Shown: positions 34,059-42,971, counted from the first letter of the stretch. The stretch: 49,442 nucleotides of DNA from Vicinamibacterales bacterium (GCA_937766455.1 CALLXD010000022.1:1-49442), one strand, 5' to 3'. Notes: generated by a model not told the origin, from the letters alone. A program made the numbers and translations.

Positions 34059-35060
34059 GTGAACATGCTATCGACCGGAGGCCGTCTCCTCCTCATCGTT
34101 GTCGCGGTGCTCAGCGGGGGGCCGTGGCCGGCTTCCGCCCAGACCGGCGAAGTGCCCCGTACCGCATGGGGTGCGCCAGACCTCGGTGGCGTCTGGGACT
34201 TCCGTACGATCACGCCGCTGGAGCGGCCTGCCGCGTTGAAGGACAAGCCGGTACTCACGGCCGAAGAAGCGGCGGAGTTCACACGGGAGTCAGCGGAAGG
34301 GCGAAACGCCGACCGCCGCGACGGCGGCTCACAGCGCGACGTCGAGCGTGCCTATAACGATTTCTGGTGGGACTGGGGCGACAGTCTGACCGGTGACCGC
34401 CGTACATCGCTGATCGTGGATCCCCCGGACGGCCGTATCCCCGATCGTGTACCCGCCGCCCAGGGTCAGCGGGCCGCCGGGCAGGATGGGATCCGTCCTG
34501 TGCGAGCTCGCGTGCTCATTGGTTCCCCCGCGTACGGGCCGGAAGACCTTGGGCTGTCGGAGCGCTGCATGCTCGGGTTCAACTCAGGTCCGCCCATGCT
34601 TCCGAGCGCCTACAACAACAACGTGCAGATCTTTCAGACGCCGGACCACGTGGTGATCCTCAGCGAGATGATCCACGAGGTCAGGGTGGTGCCGCTGGAC
34701 GGTCGTCCGCCGTTGCCGGAAGGGATGCGACAGTGGATGGGTGATGCGCGCGGCTGGTGGGACGGTGACACCCTGGTCGTCGAGAGCGACAACTACACCG
34801 ACAAGACTGGGAGCTTCTATACGATTGTCAGCACGTATGGGTCCGGCGAGTCCCTGCACCTGGTTGAACGCTTTACACGGGTCTCGGACGACACGCTGCG
34901 CTACGAATTCACCGTGGACGACCCCTCAACCTTCCGTGCCCCGTTCACTGCCGCCATCCCGATGCAGCGCACCGACGCACCGTTGTTCGAATACGCCTGC
35001 CACGAAGGCAATTACGGGATGACCAATCTGCTTGCGGGCGCCCGGGCACAGGAGCGCTAG
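34059..35060 (+). CDS. Secreted protein of unknown function, paralogue of the left-edge gene
   Basis: The GTG at 34059 lies 5 bases after GGAGG (34049-34053) and is preferred; an ATG at 34065 is the alternative. The product is about 333 residues with a signal peptide ending PASAQ. Motifs DPPDGRIP, SERCMLGFNSGPPMLP, QIFQTPDHVVILSEMIHEVRVVPLDG and GDARGWWDGDTLVVES match those of the protein at 1-666, so the two form one family. The spaced motifs suggest a beta-rich fold. No catalytic site is recognised and no function is assigned. Confidence 0.85.
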   Translation: MNMLSTGGRLLLIVVAVLSGGPWPASAQTGEVPRTAWGAPDLGGVWDFRTITPLERPAALKDKPVLTAEEAAEFTRESAEGRNADRRDGGSQRDVERAYNDFWWDWGDSLTGDRRTSLIVDPPDGRIPDRVPAAQGQRAAGQDGIRPVRARVLIGSPAYGPEDLGLSERCMLGFNSGPPMLPSAYNNNVQIFQTPDHVVILSEMIHEVRVVPLDGRPPLPEGMRQWMGDARGWWDGDTLVVESDNYTDKTGSFYTIVSTYGSGESLHLVERFTRVSDDTLRYEFTVDDPSTFRAPFTAAIPMQRTDAPLFEYACHEGNYGMTNLLAGARAQER

Positions 35061-35078
35061 GGTCGTCTGGCCGTTTGA

Positions 35079-35093
35079 CGGGGCTGCGCCCCG
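35079..35093. terminator. Small GC hairpin between convergent genes
   Basis: CGGGGC (35079-35084) and GCCCCG (35088-35093) form a 6-bp stem with a 3-base loop in the 52-base gap between convergent genes. No T tract follows, so it is a weak candidate. Confidence 0.4.
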
Positions 35094-35112
35094 GACCCGA
35101 CGACGTAGTGCT

Positions 35113-36417
35113 TCACGCGTCCCCACGAGAACTCTTGAGCACGACCGCCGCGATCGTGGCGTCGATTCGCAGCTTTGGCGAGCAGTCGGTATAGACCCAC
35201 GTCTGTCCGGTGTCGGAACTACGGGCGAAGGCATCGCCGATGGTCCAGCTCGCCGGGGACGACTCGGACGCATCCTGCGATCCCTGCAGGTCGAGGTAAC
35301 TCCCGGCCCCGTCCAGGCTGAACACGACCCAGTAGGTCGTGTTCGAGTCCAGCGTCGATTGCGACGACGACAACACCGGTATGTCGCTGAACTGGTTGAC
35401 CGGCAACGGTGGGGTCATACCGATGACCTCGAGGAGAGCCCCCGGGAATCCACCATCGTCGGTGTACAGGCTGTATGCCACCGCGACCTCGGCTCCGGAG
35501 CTGTTGAAGAGCCTGGTCATCGCCGAGGTCAGGGCATAGACGTCGCCGCCAGTCGTGAATGACCCAGCCATCAGCAAATTTACGTTGCCGATGTTTCCGC
35601 CGCACTGCCCGGAGTTGTTGATGTTGTCGACCTGGACGACCGGGACGGCGGGCTCCGGTACCGAGTAGCCGGCCAGAAGCCATTCGAGCCCGGCTGCGAA
35701 TCTACTCAGAGCGACCGACCCGTCGACGCCCGGCACGGTGCCGCTATGGCTATGCTGCCACAGGACCCAGTTGTCCCAGCCCTGAGGTAGGACCGGGCTG
35801 TCGACGCTGTAGTCGGCGACCCAGAGCGGATACGTGCCAAACGAGTCATCCATGTGTTCGTTCCAGAACGCCGGCTCGGTATAGATGATCGGTCTGACCC
35901 CGAACTGTTGCTCCAGCAAATCGAGGTACCGGTGGAAATTCGAGACGAGGTCCGATGGCGCCGACGCCCCGATACTGGCCTGCTCGATGTCCACCATCGG
36001 CACCAGGTCGCCGGGCTCGAGCGTGACGAGACCGGAGAAGACCCTCGCTTGGTCCTCGGGCGGGTCGTCGGCCACGTAGAAGTGGTAGGCCCCGCGCGCG
36101 ACGCCTGCCGCCTTCATGCCCTCCCAGTTCGCGGCGAAATCGGAGTCGAGAATCGTCTCACCCTCGAGCGCCCGGGCAAACGCGAAGGCGACGCCGCTGG
36201 CCTTGACCGACTGCCAGTCGATCTCCCCCTGAAACTGGGAGACGTCGACGCCGACGACCTCGGTCTGTGTCGTGGTTTCGGTCGCCCCGGGGGCCGTGCC
36301 CGGCGCCGACGCCGCCTCCACGGTTGGTGCCTGGGGCATCGGGGAGACGGTCTGTAGAAGCAGGAGCCCCGTCGCCAGGGCACGCGCTCGATACTGTCTG
36401 CAAGAGCCGGTCTGCAT
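35113..36417 (-). CDS. Secreted GH25 muramidase with C-terminal anchor-type domain
   Basis: The ATG at 36417 is preceded by a GAGAGG site; the product is 434 residues. After a leader and a Pro/Ala/Thr-rich linker, residues 54-245 are a glycoside hydrolase 25 domain: GVDVSQFQGEIDW with Asp 58, MVDIE with catalytic Asp 143 and Glu 145, and PLWVADYSVD. GH25 enzymes cut the MurNAc-GlcNAc bond of peptidoglycan. Residues about 260-434 form a separate beta-rich domain (LMAGSFTTGGDVYAL, FPGALLEVIG, NTTYWVVFSL) like the choice-of-anchor domains of surface proteins, which lacks a visible sorting signal here. A role in cell-wall remodelling or lysis of other cells is possible. Confidence 0.88.
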   Translation of the reverse strand: MQTGSCRQYRARALATGLLLLQTVSPMPQAPTVEAASAPGTAPGATETTTQTEVVGVDVSQFQGEIDWQSVKASGVAFAFARALEGETILDSDFAANWEGMKAAGVARGAYHFYVADDPPEDQARVFSGLVTLEPGDLVPMVDIEQASIGASAPSDLVSNFHRYLDLLEQQFGVRPIIYTEPAFWNEHMDDSFGTYPLWVADYSVDSPVLPQGWDNWVLWQHSHSGTVPGVDGSVALSRFAAGLEWLLAGYSVPEPAVPVVQVDNINNSGQCGGNIGNVNLLMAGSFTTGGDVYALTSAMTRLFNSSGAEVAVAYSLYTDDGGFPGALLEVIGMTPPLPVNQFSDIPVLSSSQSTLDSNTTYWVVFSLDGAGSYLDLQGSQDASESSPASWTIGDAFARSSDTGQTWVYTDCSPKLRIDATIAAVVLKSSRGDA

Positions 36418-36499
36418 TCGTGAATCCTCTCTCGACCGCACGGGGGCAGTCCTGAACGAGTCCGCCAAGGCGTCGCTGTGCGCCGCGACTGACCGGGTA

Positions 36500-37045
36500 C
36501 TAGCGGCCTCGGCGGTCACTGCGGCACGCGAAACTGACGACCGTGAACTCGGTCATGATGCCCGGGATGGCCGACGCTCGCACCGCTCGGCTCCGCCGGG
36601 GCGCGGGCGGCTGTCCGAAGCCTCCTTGAGGCCGTCCCGTGGGTCCGCTGGGTTGGCCACCGAACCCGCCACGGCCAGCGCCGACGCCGCCAGGCAGCCC
36701 GGGAAGACCAGGGCCGGGCGCCGTTGGTTCCGGTATCGGTCGCGGCCCGGCGTTCGACTCCCACTCCAGTAGCAACGTGATCTCCACCTCGTGGCCGATG
36801 TGTTGTTCGAGGTCGAAGAGCATCTCCCGCTCGCCCAGTAGCTCGAACTCGTGCCCTGTGTCGACCCAGAATGGGGCGCCCCGAGCCTGATGGGTGACAT
36901 CGTTCGCCACCAGAATCATGTCCCGGTCCAGACATCCACGGACCGGTGCCGGTTCGTCGGGCGCGGTGGCTCGGCGTGACTGGCCGGCAGCCGGCCCGAG
37001 GGGAGTGAGCATGGTGACCAGACTCAGCGCTACGAGCAATCGCAC
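36500..37045 (-). CDS. Small secreted Gly/Pro-rich protein
   Basis: The start is a GTG at 37045, set by AAGGAGG at 37051-37057, 5 bases upstream. The product is 181 residues with a signal peptide (ending AAGQ). A conserved-looking core (VRGCLDRDMILVAND, then FDLEQHIGHEVEITLLLEW) resembles the short secreted proteins with a GCL...GH.VEVTG pattern found in Acidobacteriota. The remainder (about 115-160) is a Gly/Pro-rich low-complexity stretch. It lies between an NHL lipoprotein and a muramidase on the same strand, with gaps of 47 and 82 bases. The function is unknown. Confidence 0.65.
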   Translation of the reverse strand: MRLLVALSLVTMLTPLGPAAGQSRRATAPDEPAPVRGCLDRDMILVANDVTHQARGAPFWVDTGHEFELLGEREMLFDLEQHIGHEVEITLLLEWESNAGPRPIPEPTAPGPGLPGLPGGVGAGRGGFGGQPSGPTGRPQGGFGQPPAPRRSRAVRASAIPGIMTEFTVVSFACRSDRRGR

Positions 37046-37050
37046 ACGCA

Positions 37051-37057
37051 CCTCCTT
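37051..37057 (-). promoter_or_regulatory. Ribosome binding site that decides a GTG start
   Basis: A complete AAGGAGG on the minus strand lies 5 bases before the GTG at 37045, and fixes the start of the small secreted protein inside a longer open frame. Confidence 0.8.
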
Positions 37058-37092
37058 GCCGTCCGTCCATCGTGTGGACGATCCCTTGCGCA

Positions 37093-38313
37093 CTACGGCT
37101 GGGGCCAGACCACGCCCTGGTTGTTCGTCGTGACCGGGCCGAGACCCTTGTAGACGAATTTTTGGAGACGCTTCCCTTCGTAGGTCTCGGTCGTATAGAT
37201 GTTCCCGGCCGAGTCCGTGGCGATGCTGTGGGTGCCGAAGAATTGACCGGGCTGGCGGCCGCCGTCGCCGAAGCTGGTCAGATGCGTGAGGGTGACGCGG
37301 TCGATGATATGGACCCGTTGGTTCACCCCGTCCGCCAGATAAATGTAGGTTTGGTCCGGGTCGCGTGAGAAGTCGAGGTCCCACGCGGCTCCGGATCCCG
37401 TCGTATTTGGCATGACGAGCATCTCGTCGACGAACGTGCCATCTTTCTGGAAGACCTGAATCCGATCGTGTGCGCGGTCGCAGACGTAGATCAAACCGCT
37501 GCTGGAGACCTCGGCGCAGTGGACTGGACTGAGAAACTGCTGCAGATTCGGGCCGCCCGGTACGTAGCGCTCGTCATAGGCATCGTCGGGCTCGTTGCCG
37601 TACGCACCCCAGAACCGCTTCAGCTCGCCGGTGTCGGCGTCGACCACCGCCACCCGACGATTGCCATAGCCGTCGGCGAAATACATCTCGTTCGCCGGTC
37701 CGTCGAAAGCGATCTTGGCGATGCGGCTGAAACTGTCGAGGCTGAGACTGTCGCGACCACGACCGGGCACGCCCACCTCCAACAAGAAGTCACCGCTCCG
37801 TGTGAACTTGAGCGCGTGCGAGTCGCCGCCGCCATTGCCGCCGACCCACACATTGTCCATGTGGTCCACGGTGATGCCGTGATTGGAGGACGGCCAGGTA
37901 TAGCCCTCACCGGGTCCGCCCCAGCTGCTCACGAGGTTCCCGGCCGGATCGAACTCGAGCACCGGCGGGGCAGGGAAGCAGCAGTCTTCCGCCGTCGGCG
38001 GGTCTCCCATGGCCGATGTCTCGTTGCCGGCCAGCGTCGATGCGCGGTGGACAATCCAGACGTGGTCCTGGGCGTCGACGTCGACCCCGATGGTTGAACC
38101 GAGCAGCCAGTGGTTGGGCAGCGGTTTGGGCCACAGCGGGTCGACTTCGAACATCGGCGCTTGCGGACCGCTCGCGTCCGGCGCCGGCGCTGCCGCCTGG
38201 CTGGTCGCCGGCGCGTCGACGGCATCGGTCACCCCCGAGTCGCTGCTACACGCGGCCGCGACGGCTACCAGCGTCAGCGTTGCCATGAGACCGCATCTGT
38301 TCAGAAACGACAT
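37093..38313 (-). CDS. NHL-repeat beta-propeller lipoprotein
   Basis: AAGGAGG (38320-38326) lies 6 bases before the ATG at 38313; the longer frame to 38406 is not used. The product is 406 residues. A lipobox (VAAAC, Cys about 22) and an Ala/Pro-rich linker precede NHL-type repeats: TIGVDVDAQDHVWIVHRA, HGITVDHMDNVWVGGNG, NEMYFADGYGNRRVAVVDADTG and GTHSIATDSAGNIYTTETYEGKRLQKF. It is a periplasm-facing six-bladed propeller of unknown function, paralogous in fold to 12944-14098 and 18994-20067. Confidence 0.9.
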   Translation of the reverse strand: MSFLNRCGLMATLTLVAVAAACSSDSGVTDAVDAPATSQAAAPAPDASGPQAPMFEVDPLWPKPLPNHWLLGSTIGVDVDAQDHVWIVHRASTLAGNETSAMGDPPTAEDCCFPAPPVLEFDPAGNLVSSWGGPGEGYTWPSSNHGITVDHMDNVWVGGNGGGDSHALKFTRSGDFLLEVGVPGRGRDSLSLDSFSRIAKIAFDGPANEMYFADGYGNRRVAVVDADTGELKRFWGAYGNEPDDAYDERYVPGGPNLQQFLSPVHCAEVSSSGLIYVCDRAHDRIQVFQKDGTFVDEMLVMPNTTGSGAAWDLDFSRDPDQTYIYLADGVNQRVHIIDRVTLTHLTSFGDGGRQPGQFFGTHSIATDSAGNIYTTETYEGKRLQKFVYKGLGPVTTNNQGVVWPQP

Positions 38314-38392
38314 CCAGTGCCTCCTTGCCGGCCCGAGCCGGGAATCCCTGAGTAGCTTCCATTGCGTCCGGACGTACCGTCTGGGCGTCCAC

Positions 38393-39436
38393 CTAGAACG
38401 TGGCAATCGGGTTCAACGGCGACCCCATGCCCTGCTCGATCCGCAGCGGGGCGGCTGTAAACAGGAATTCGTACCGATTCTGCCGTCGTGCTTCTTCGGC
38501 CAAGGCTTCGAAGTCCAGATTGTCGAAGATCGACACGCCCAGCGAGACGAGCGCGAGCCGATGGAGCGGGAGACCGACGTCTGGCGGGAATCCATGGGGC
38601 GAGACGTCGTTGAACATATCGTGCCCGATGAACGACACGCCACGCTCCTTCAGGAAGTAGGCCACTTCCGCCTGATATCCAGACACGCCCTCCGAGGTCG
38701 GCCACGCGCCCAGCGCCGCCCTCCGCTTCCAGCGGCCCGTGTAGAGCAGAATGACGTCGCCTTCGGCCACACGGACGCCTTCGATCGCCTCCAGTTGCTC
38801 CAAGTCGGCCCACGTGATCTCATCCCCTGGTTGCATCCAGCCTTCAGGCGTGGCGCGACCCGGGAGCAGCGTGGCGTCGAACAAGATGCCGCGGGTGAAG
38901 ATGCCGTCCCGAAGGGCGTGGATACTCCCTTTCGGGCAGCCGCCTGTCGCCTCGATCGACTCTTGCGTCACGCCGTTGTAGCCCTTGCCTTCGTACATGA
39001 CGTGACAGGCTACCGAGTCCAGATGACTGTGAATCGTGCCGTGATAGGTACCGGTGTACTGATAGCGGTCGGCCGCGCCCGTTTCGCTGACGCGAAGCAC
39101 CTCTCGGTCCAGATAGGTGCCACCGTCGACGGCGTCTTCCTGGATCACGTCATGTGCGAGCGAGACGCTGATACCCTCGGTGACCAGCGCGGCGGCCGCC
39201 CTGCGTGTGGCGGGGGTGATGAAGTTTGCCGCCCCCAGCTCGTCGTCGTCGCCCCACCGCCCCCAGTTGGACAGCTCTTGCATCGCGCGGTGGAAGTCAG
39301 CTTCAGTCCGAAGGACCGGCCGTTCTGGTTGTCGTCCCGAGGCCGCCGTGATCGCCAGCCCGAGTGCAACCACCAACGCAATGAGGAACTCGCCACGCTG
39401 GAACATCCGACCAATACGTTGCGCCCACGTGTTCAT
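38393..39436 (-). CDS. Secreted cyclase-family (kynurenine formamidase-like) hydrolase
   Basis: This 347-residue protein has an N-terminal membrane or signal segment (FLIALVVALGLAITAASG). The metal-binding signature of the cyclase family (PF04199) is present as HGTIHSHLDSVACH, with Asp and His ligands for a divalent metal, and a later GHDMFNDVSPHGF segment. Members hydrolyse amide bonds such as N-formylkynurenine or isatin. The export signal is unusual for the classical enzymes, and a substrate cannot be named. It is the first of four minus-strand genes and is divergent from the cupredoxin gene. Confidence 0.85.
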   Translation of the reverse strand: MNTWAQRIGRMFQRGEFLIALVVALGLAITAASGRQPERPVLRTEADFHRAMQELSNWGRWGDDDELGAANFITPATRRAAAALVTEGISVSLAHDVIQEDAVDGGTYLDREVLRVSETGAADRYQYTGTYHGTIHSHLDSVACHVMYEGKGYNGVTQESIEATGGCPKGSIHALRDGIFTRGILFDATLLPGRATPEGWMQPGDEITWADLEQLEAIEGVRVAEGDVILLYTGRWKRRAALGAWPTSEGVSGYQAEVAYFLKERGVSFIGHDMFNDVSPHGFPPDVGLPLHRLALVSLGVSIFDNLDFEALAEEARRQNRYEFLFTAAPLRIEQGMGSPLNPIATF

Positions 39437-39600
39437 CAGCTTTCACCCATTTTCGAACCGCGACCCCTGTTCCGGAAACTGTGCGCAGTATATCCCCGCT
39501 CCAGCCACGGGACCGCCGCACGCGGGACGCGTCCTTGCTCGAACGCCGATCAACGGGGGCACGCTGTCTCAGCCTGCAAGTTCTGGTACGATCTCCTGCC

Positions 39601-40317
39601 ATGTCGAATGTGTGTTCCGCTGACGTGTCTCACGCCGCTAGACGTCTTGACGACCGGCGGCCGGCCGGCCACGCGCGGCGACTGAGTCGTGCGGTGGCGG
39701 TTGCCGCGGCGCTGCTGGTCGGCGGGTGTGGTGGCGGTGCCCCAGAGGCTGAGCCGGAGCCGGTCCCGGAAGCCGAGGTGCCGGAGGCTCAAGACCTGGC
39801 GTTGGGCGAGGTGGTCGGCACAGCCCCTGAGGGAGACGCCGTCATCCGAGCCATCGTGTTGCTCGATCCGCACCATGAGGTCGACATCCCGCTCCCGGAG
39901 GCACCGCCGGTGATGGACCAGATCGGGCGTCAGTTCGTGCCCGGCTTCATCCTTGTTCGAGTTGGCCAGACCATCGACTTTACGAACAGTGAGGACGATC
40001 TCCACACGGTTCACGTAAAAGACAGCGCTGGCGAGTCGATATTCAACGTCGCGTCCATCAACGGCAATTCCTACACCCATACCTTCGAGGTGGGCGACGA
40101 GTTCTCGGTCGAATGCAACACGCATACTGAGATGTCCGCTGACATCATGGTGGTGGAGTCGCCGTATGCGGTTGTGGCCGAACGGGACGGGAGCTTCACG
40201 GTATCTGATGTGGTCCCCGGGCACTACACGGCGACCATGATCATCGGGAAAGAGCGTCGGACGCACCAGGTGGAGGTTGTCGCGGGTCCGAATGAGATCG
40301 ACCTGACCGACCTCTGA
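39601..40317 (+). CDS. Lipoprotein with cupredoxin domain
   Basis: The product is 238 residues. A lipobox (VGGC, Cys 43) and an acidic Pro/Glu-rich linker (50-65) lead into a cupredoxin-like domain (about 65-187). Probable type 1 copper ligands are His 135 or His 138 (DLHTVHV) and Cys 172, His 175 and Met 178 (ECNTHTEM), a C-x2-H-x2-M arrangement as in short plastocyanin-like domains. The last 50 residues (DGSFTVSDVVPGHYTATMI) look like a carboxypeptidase-regulatory-like beta-sandwich. It may carry electrons in the periplasm. The ATG at 39601 has only a weak ribosome site. Confidence 0.8.
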   Translation: MSNVCSADVSHAARRLDDRRPAGHARRLSRAVAVAAALLVGGCGGGAPEAEPEPVPEAEVPEAQDLALGEVVGTAPEGDAVIRAIVLLDPHHEVDIPLPEAPPVMDQIGRQFVPGFILVRVGQTIDFTNSEDDLHTVHVKDSAGESIFNVASINGNSYTHTFEVGDEFSVECNTHTEMSADIMVVESPYAVVAERDGSFTVSDVVPGHYTATMIIGKERRTHQVEVVAGPNEIDLTDL

Positions 40318-40377
40318 CGATGGCGCGTCCCCGCGTCGACGAACGCGCGCGTGACGGAGCAGATCCGCTGCGCCAGG

Positions 40378-41718
40378 CTATAGCACGTCGCCCAGAAAGT
40401 AGTCCGGCAGGTTGGTCTTTGTCTCGCGCAGAATCTCGACAATCGCGAGTCGATCCTGCCGACTGAGTACCTCATAGCGAGGTTCTGCGGCGGCGCCCGA
40501 CAGGACGTCCCACAGGCGGTCGTACACCACCTCGAGCGCGTCGGCCGGGAGGGCGTCGAACGCGGCAGCGTAGATGAGGGGGCTGCACGGATAGCGCAGC
40601 AAGCGACCGTCGAGGCTCAGCTGATGAAGCGAGCGGTCCTCTCCGTCGAATGGCCCCTCGGACGAGAATCGCTCCGCAAATCCAGACGTGCTCGTGAGAC
40701 CGGCTGGCAGCGGTGCTTCGTCGACGAACAAGAGGTAGTCCACCAGTTCCTCGGCCGTGTCCTCCAGGTCGATCTCGGGGCCTTCCCGCGTGCTCTCAGC
40801 TGATGGTCGCGGATGGCTGGCTACCCTGGCCTCCCACCCAATCCGCACCAACAAGTTCGTCATATGGTTGCGGTGCTCGAGGACCAGCATGGCGACGATG
40901 TCGCTGTAGGGGGTTGGGTACCCAGATAGGTCGAAGAGCCCCTCCAGTGTCGCGAATTCCGGCGCCGGTACTGACGGTCCGCCAGGGAGGTACTCCGTAG
41001 GCTCGGTCGTGTTGCCCAGGTGGCCCAGCGCCGGCGGTGCGCCGGTGATATACCAGCTACCCCAGCGGTCCTCGAGTGGGCTGCGGTGATCCGTGGTCCA
41101 TCCGACCGCGTATGCGTTCGGGTCGTCCGGCATTGGCAACGTGTTGATCGTCATGAGTCCGGGCACGCCCAGCGTGTCCCAGGAAAGATGGCACGCGAGA
41201 CACCGGTCGTTGCGCTGAATCTCCGGGCGTTCGGCCGGCGTCTGGTCGATCGAATAGAACAGCACACCCTGACTCGGGTCGAGCGACGCGATCTCCAAGA
41301 CGTCGCCCCCGCGGACCCACCCGACGGCCACCGTGTCGTTGAAGAAGATCGCCCGTGGGTTCTCTGGATTGATACGGTTTGCCTGAAAACTGGTTTGTGA
41401 GAAGACGGTGACCTGCGACTCGATCGGCACATTGAGCGCCGCGAGTATCGAGTGGAGGTACCCGGTCGCGGGGTCAAAGGCGAGTGCTACGTCACCGGCC
41501 CTGACCGCACTCTCGAGGGCCGTCACCGCGTCCGTGGTCTGACCCGTCGAATAGCGAATCGCGGGGTGATCACGTGATTCGCGGAACACACCGCCTCGTT
41601 GCCCGTTGACGGTCGTGACGCTCACTAGGGCCACGAAGACGACGGCCACAAGCACGACGAGCCCACGCAGCGCGCGTCGCATCTGTCCAGTCCCACTCGG
41701 CCGAGGCTTCACGATCAT
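40378..41718 (-). CDS. Membrane-anchored or secreted protein with one haem c motif
   Basis: This 446-residue protein is counted from the ATG at 41718, which overlaps the upstream stop by 4 bases (ATGA). A hydrophobic segment (19-37) directs export. A single CLACH (173-177) should bind c-type haem. Nearby are GVPGLMTINTLPMPDD and WTTDHRSPLEDRWGSWYITG, and further on HRNHMTNLLVRIGWEA. I recognise this as a conserved family of single-CxxCH proteins seen in Acidobacteriota and Planctomycetes but not its role. Translational coupling to the PQQ-like propeller suggests that they work together. Confidence 0.82.
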   Translation of the reverse strand: MIVKPRPSGTGQMRRALRGLVVLVAVVFVALVSVTTVNGQRGGVFRESRDHPAIRYSTGQTTDAVTALESAVRAGDVALAFDPATGYLHSILAALNVPIESQVTVFSQTSFQANRINPENPRAIFFNDTVAVGWVRGGDVLEIASLDPSQGVLFYSIDQTPAERPEIQRNDRCLACHLSWDTLGVPGLMTINTLPMPDDPNAYAVGWTTDHRSPLEDRWGSWYITGAPPALGHLGNTTEPTEYLPGGPSVPAPEFATLEGLFDLSGYPTPYSDIVAMLVLEHRNHMTNLLVRIGWEARVASHPRPSAESTREGPEIDLEDTAEELVDYLLFVDEAPLPAGLTSTSGFAERFSSEGPFDGEDRSLHQLSLDGRLLRYPCSPLIYAAAFDALPADALEVVYDRLWDVLSGAAAEPRYEVLSRQDRLAIVEILRETKTNLPDYFLGDVL

Positions 41719-42971
41719 TGCACTGTCCAAAGCGTCACGTTCGACTCGTCTTTGATGAACACCCGGTTGCCGGAGATGGCTGGCTGCGCCCACGTGGCGG
41801 TGGGGGACACCTCGTACCGGGCGACTTGACTGAAGCCTGATCGAGTGGTGCGCGCGACCACCAGATCGCCGTCGTTGTTGAGGAGGAACAGCAGGTCGCC
41901 GGCGAGCACGACCGCGGAGTTGGTCGCCTCACGTCCCTCCGTGCGCCACAGCGTTGCGCCGCTTCCGGCGTCAATCGCAAAGAACTGGCCGCTTCGGAGG
42001 TGCGACATGCCGAACAGCGTGTTGCCGGACAGCACCGGGTTGCTCATGAACATCGACACCTCAGCCGTTTCCCAGACCGTGTCGGTCGTCCAGCCTCCTT
42101 GGTCCGAGTTGCGCCGAGGTCGGAATCTCGTCACCCCCAGGTCGTGCCCCGTGACGAGCACGTCGTCTCCATCCACGATCGGGGTGATGGAGTTGTTGGT
42201 CGACCGGGAGACGAACGGCCGCTCCCACAGCAACTCACCGCTGTCGGCGGCGACGCCGACCACGTGCGCTTGGGTGACGGTGACGATCTGTCGCACACCG
42301 CCGAGTTCAGCCACCATCGGAGAGGCATAGGCGGGACCGTCCCCATCCCAGGTCCAGACCACGTCGCCGCTCGTGGCGTCGAACGCCGTCAGTGCCCCGT
42401 CGTTCTGGCCGCCGAGATGAAAGATGACCCGCCCGTCATCGGCGACCGGCGACAGCGCTGTGGCGTAGAGCGGTTCGACCGCTTCGGCTGGTTTCCGCCA
42501 CAGGAGCGCCCCGTCGGCGGCGTTGACGGCCGATACGACACCGTTGATGCCCAGGGTGTACAACGCACCCTTGTAAAACAACGGGGTCGACTTCGGGCCG
42601 GGTCCATGTCGGGACACGCCGGCATTGTCGCGGAAGGGCGCGGCGTAGGTCGTGCGCCAGACGATGGCGCCGGTATCGGCGTCGAGGGCCATGATCACCT
42701 CGTCCGTGTCCAGGCGCCCAAACGTGTAGACGCGGTCACGGACCAGAATCGGCGTGGCGTAGCCAAGACCGGTTTCCGCTTGCCACTGACGGGTCAATCC
42801 GACCGGCCAGCTCACCGGCTCGGCGAATGCCGCCGCCACCCCATCTCGCTGCGCACCGCGCCATTGCGGATAGTCGAGTGCGCCGTCTTGGGCCTGCGCG
42901 GTCAGCGCGGATCCCGTCAGCACGACGGCGGTCAGCCAGGCCTGTGGCCGGTATCTCATATCGTCCCCCAT
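41715..42971 (-). CDS. Secreted PQQ-like beta-propeller protein
   Basis: This 418-residue protein has a signal peptide (ending LTAQA). It holds about seven to eight PQQ-like repeats (IMALDADTGAIVW, VSAVNAADGALLW, LTAFDATSGDVVW, VVGVAADSGELLW, FFAIDAGSGATLW). It starts with the YPQWRGAQRDGVA segment typical of secreted PQQ-binding-like propellers of the BamB-like type. It is shorter than true quinoprotein dehydrogenases and lacks their active-site segments, so enzymatic activity is doubtful. It probably interacts with the CxxCH protein encoded directly downstream. An ATG at 42959 is an alternative start. Confidence 0.87.
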   Translation of the reverse strand: MGDDMRYRPQAWLTAVVLTGSALTAQAQDGALDYPQWRGAQRDGVAAAFAEPVSWPVGLTRQWQAETGLGYATPILVRDRVYTFGRLDTDEVIMALDADTGAIVWRTTYAAPFRDNAGVSRHGPGPKSTPLFYKGALYTLGINGVVSAVNAADGALLWRKPAEAVEPLYATALSPVADDGRVIFHLGGQNDGALTAFDATSGDVVWTWDGDGPAYASPMVAELGGVRQIVTVTQAHVVGVAADSGELLWERPFVSRSTNNSITPIVDGDDVLVTGHDLGVTRFRPRRNSDQGGWTTDTVWETAEVSMFMSNPVLSGNTLFGMSHLRSGQFFAIDAGSGATLWRTEGREATNSAVVLAGDLLFLLNNDGDLVVARTTRSGFSQVARYEVSPTATWAQPAISGNRVFIKDESNVTLWTVQ

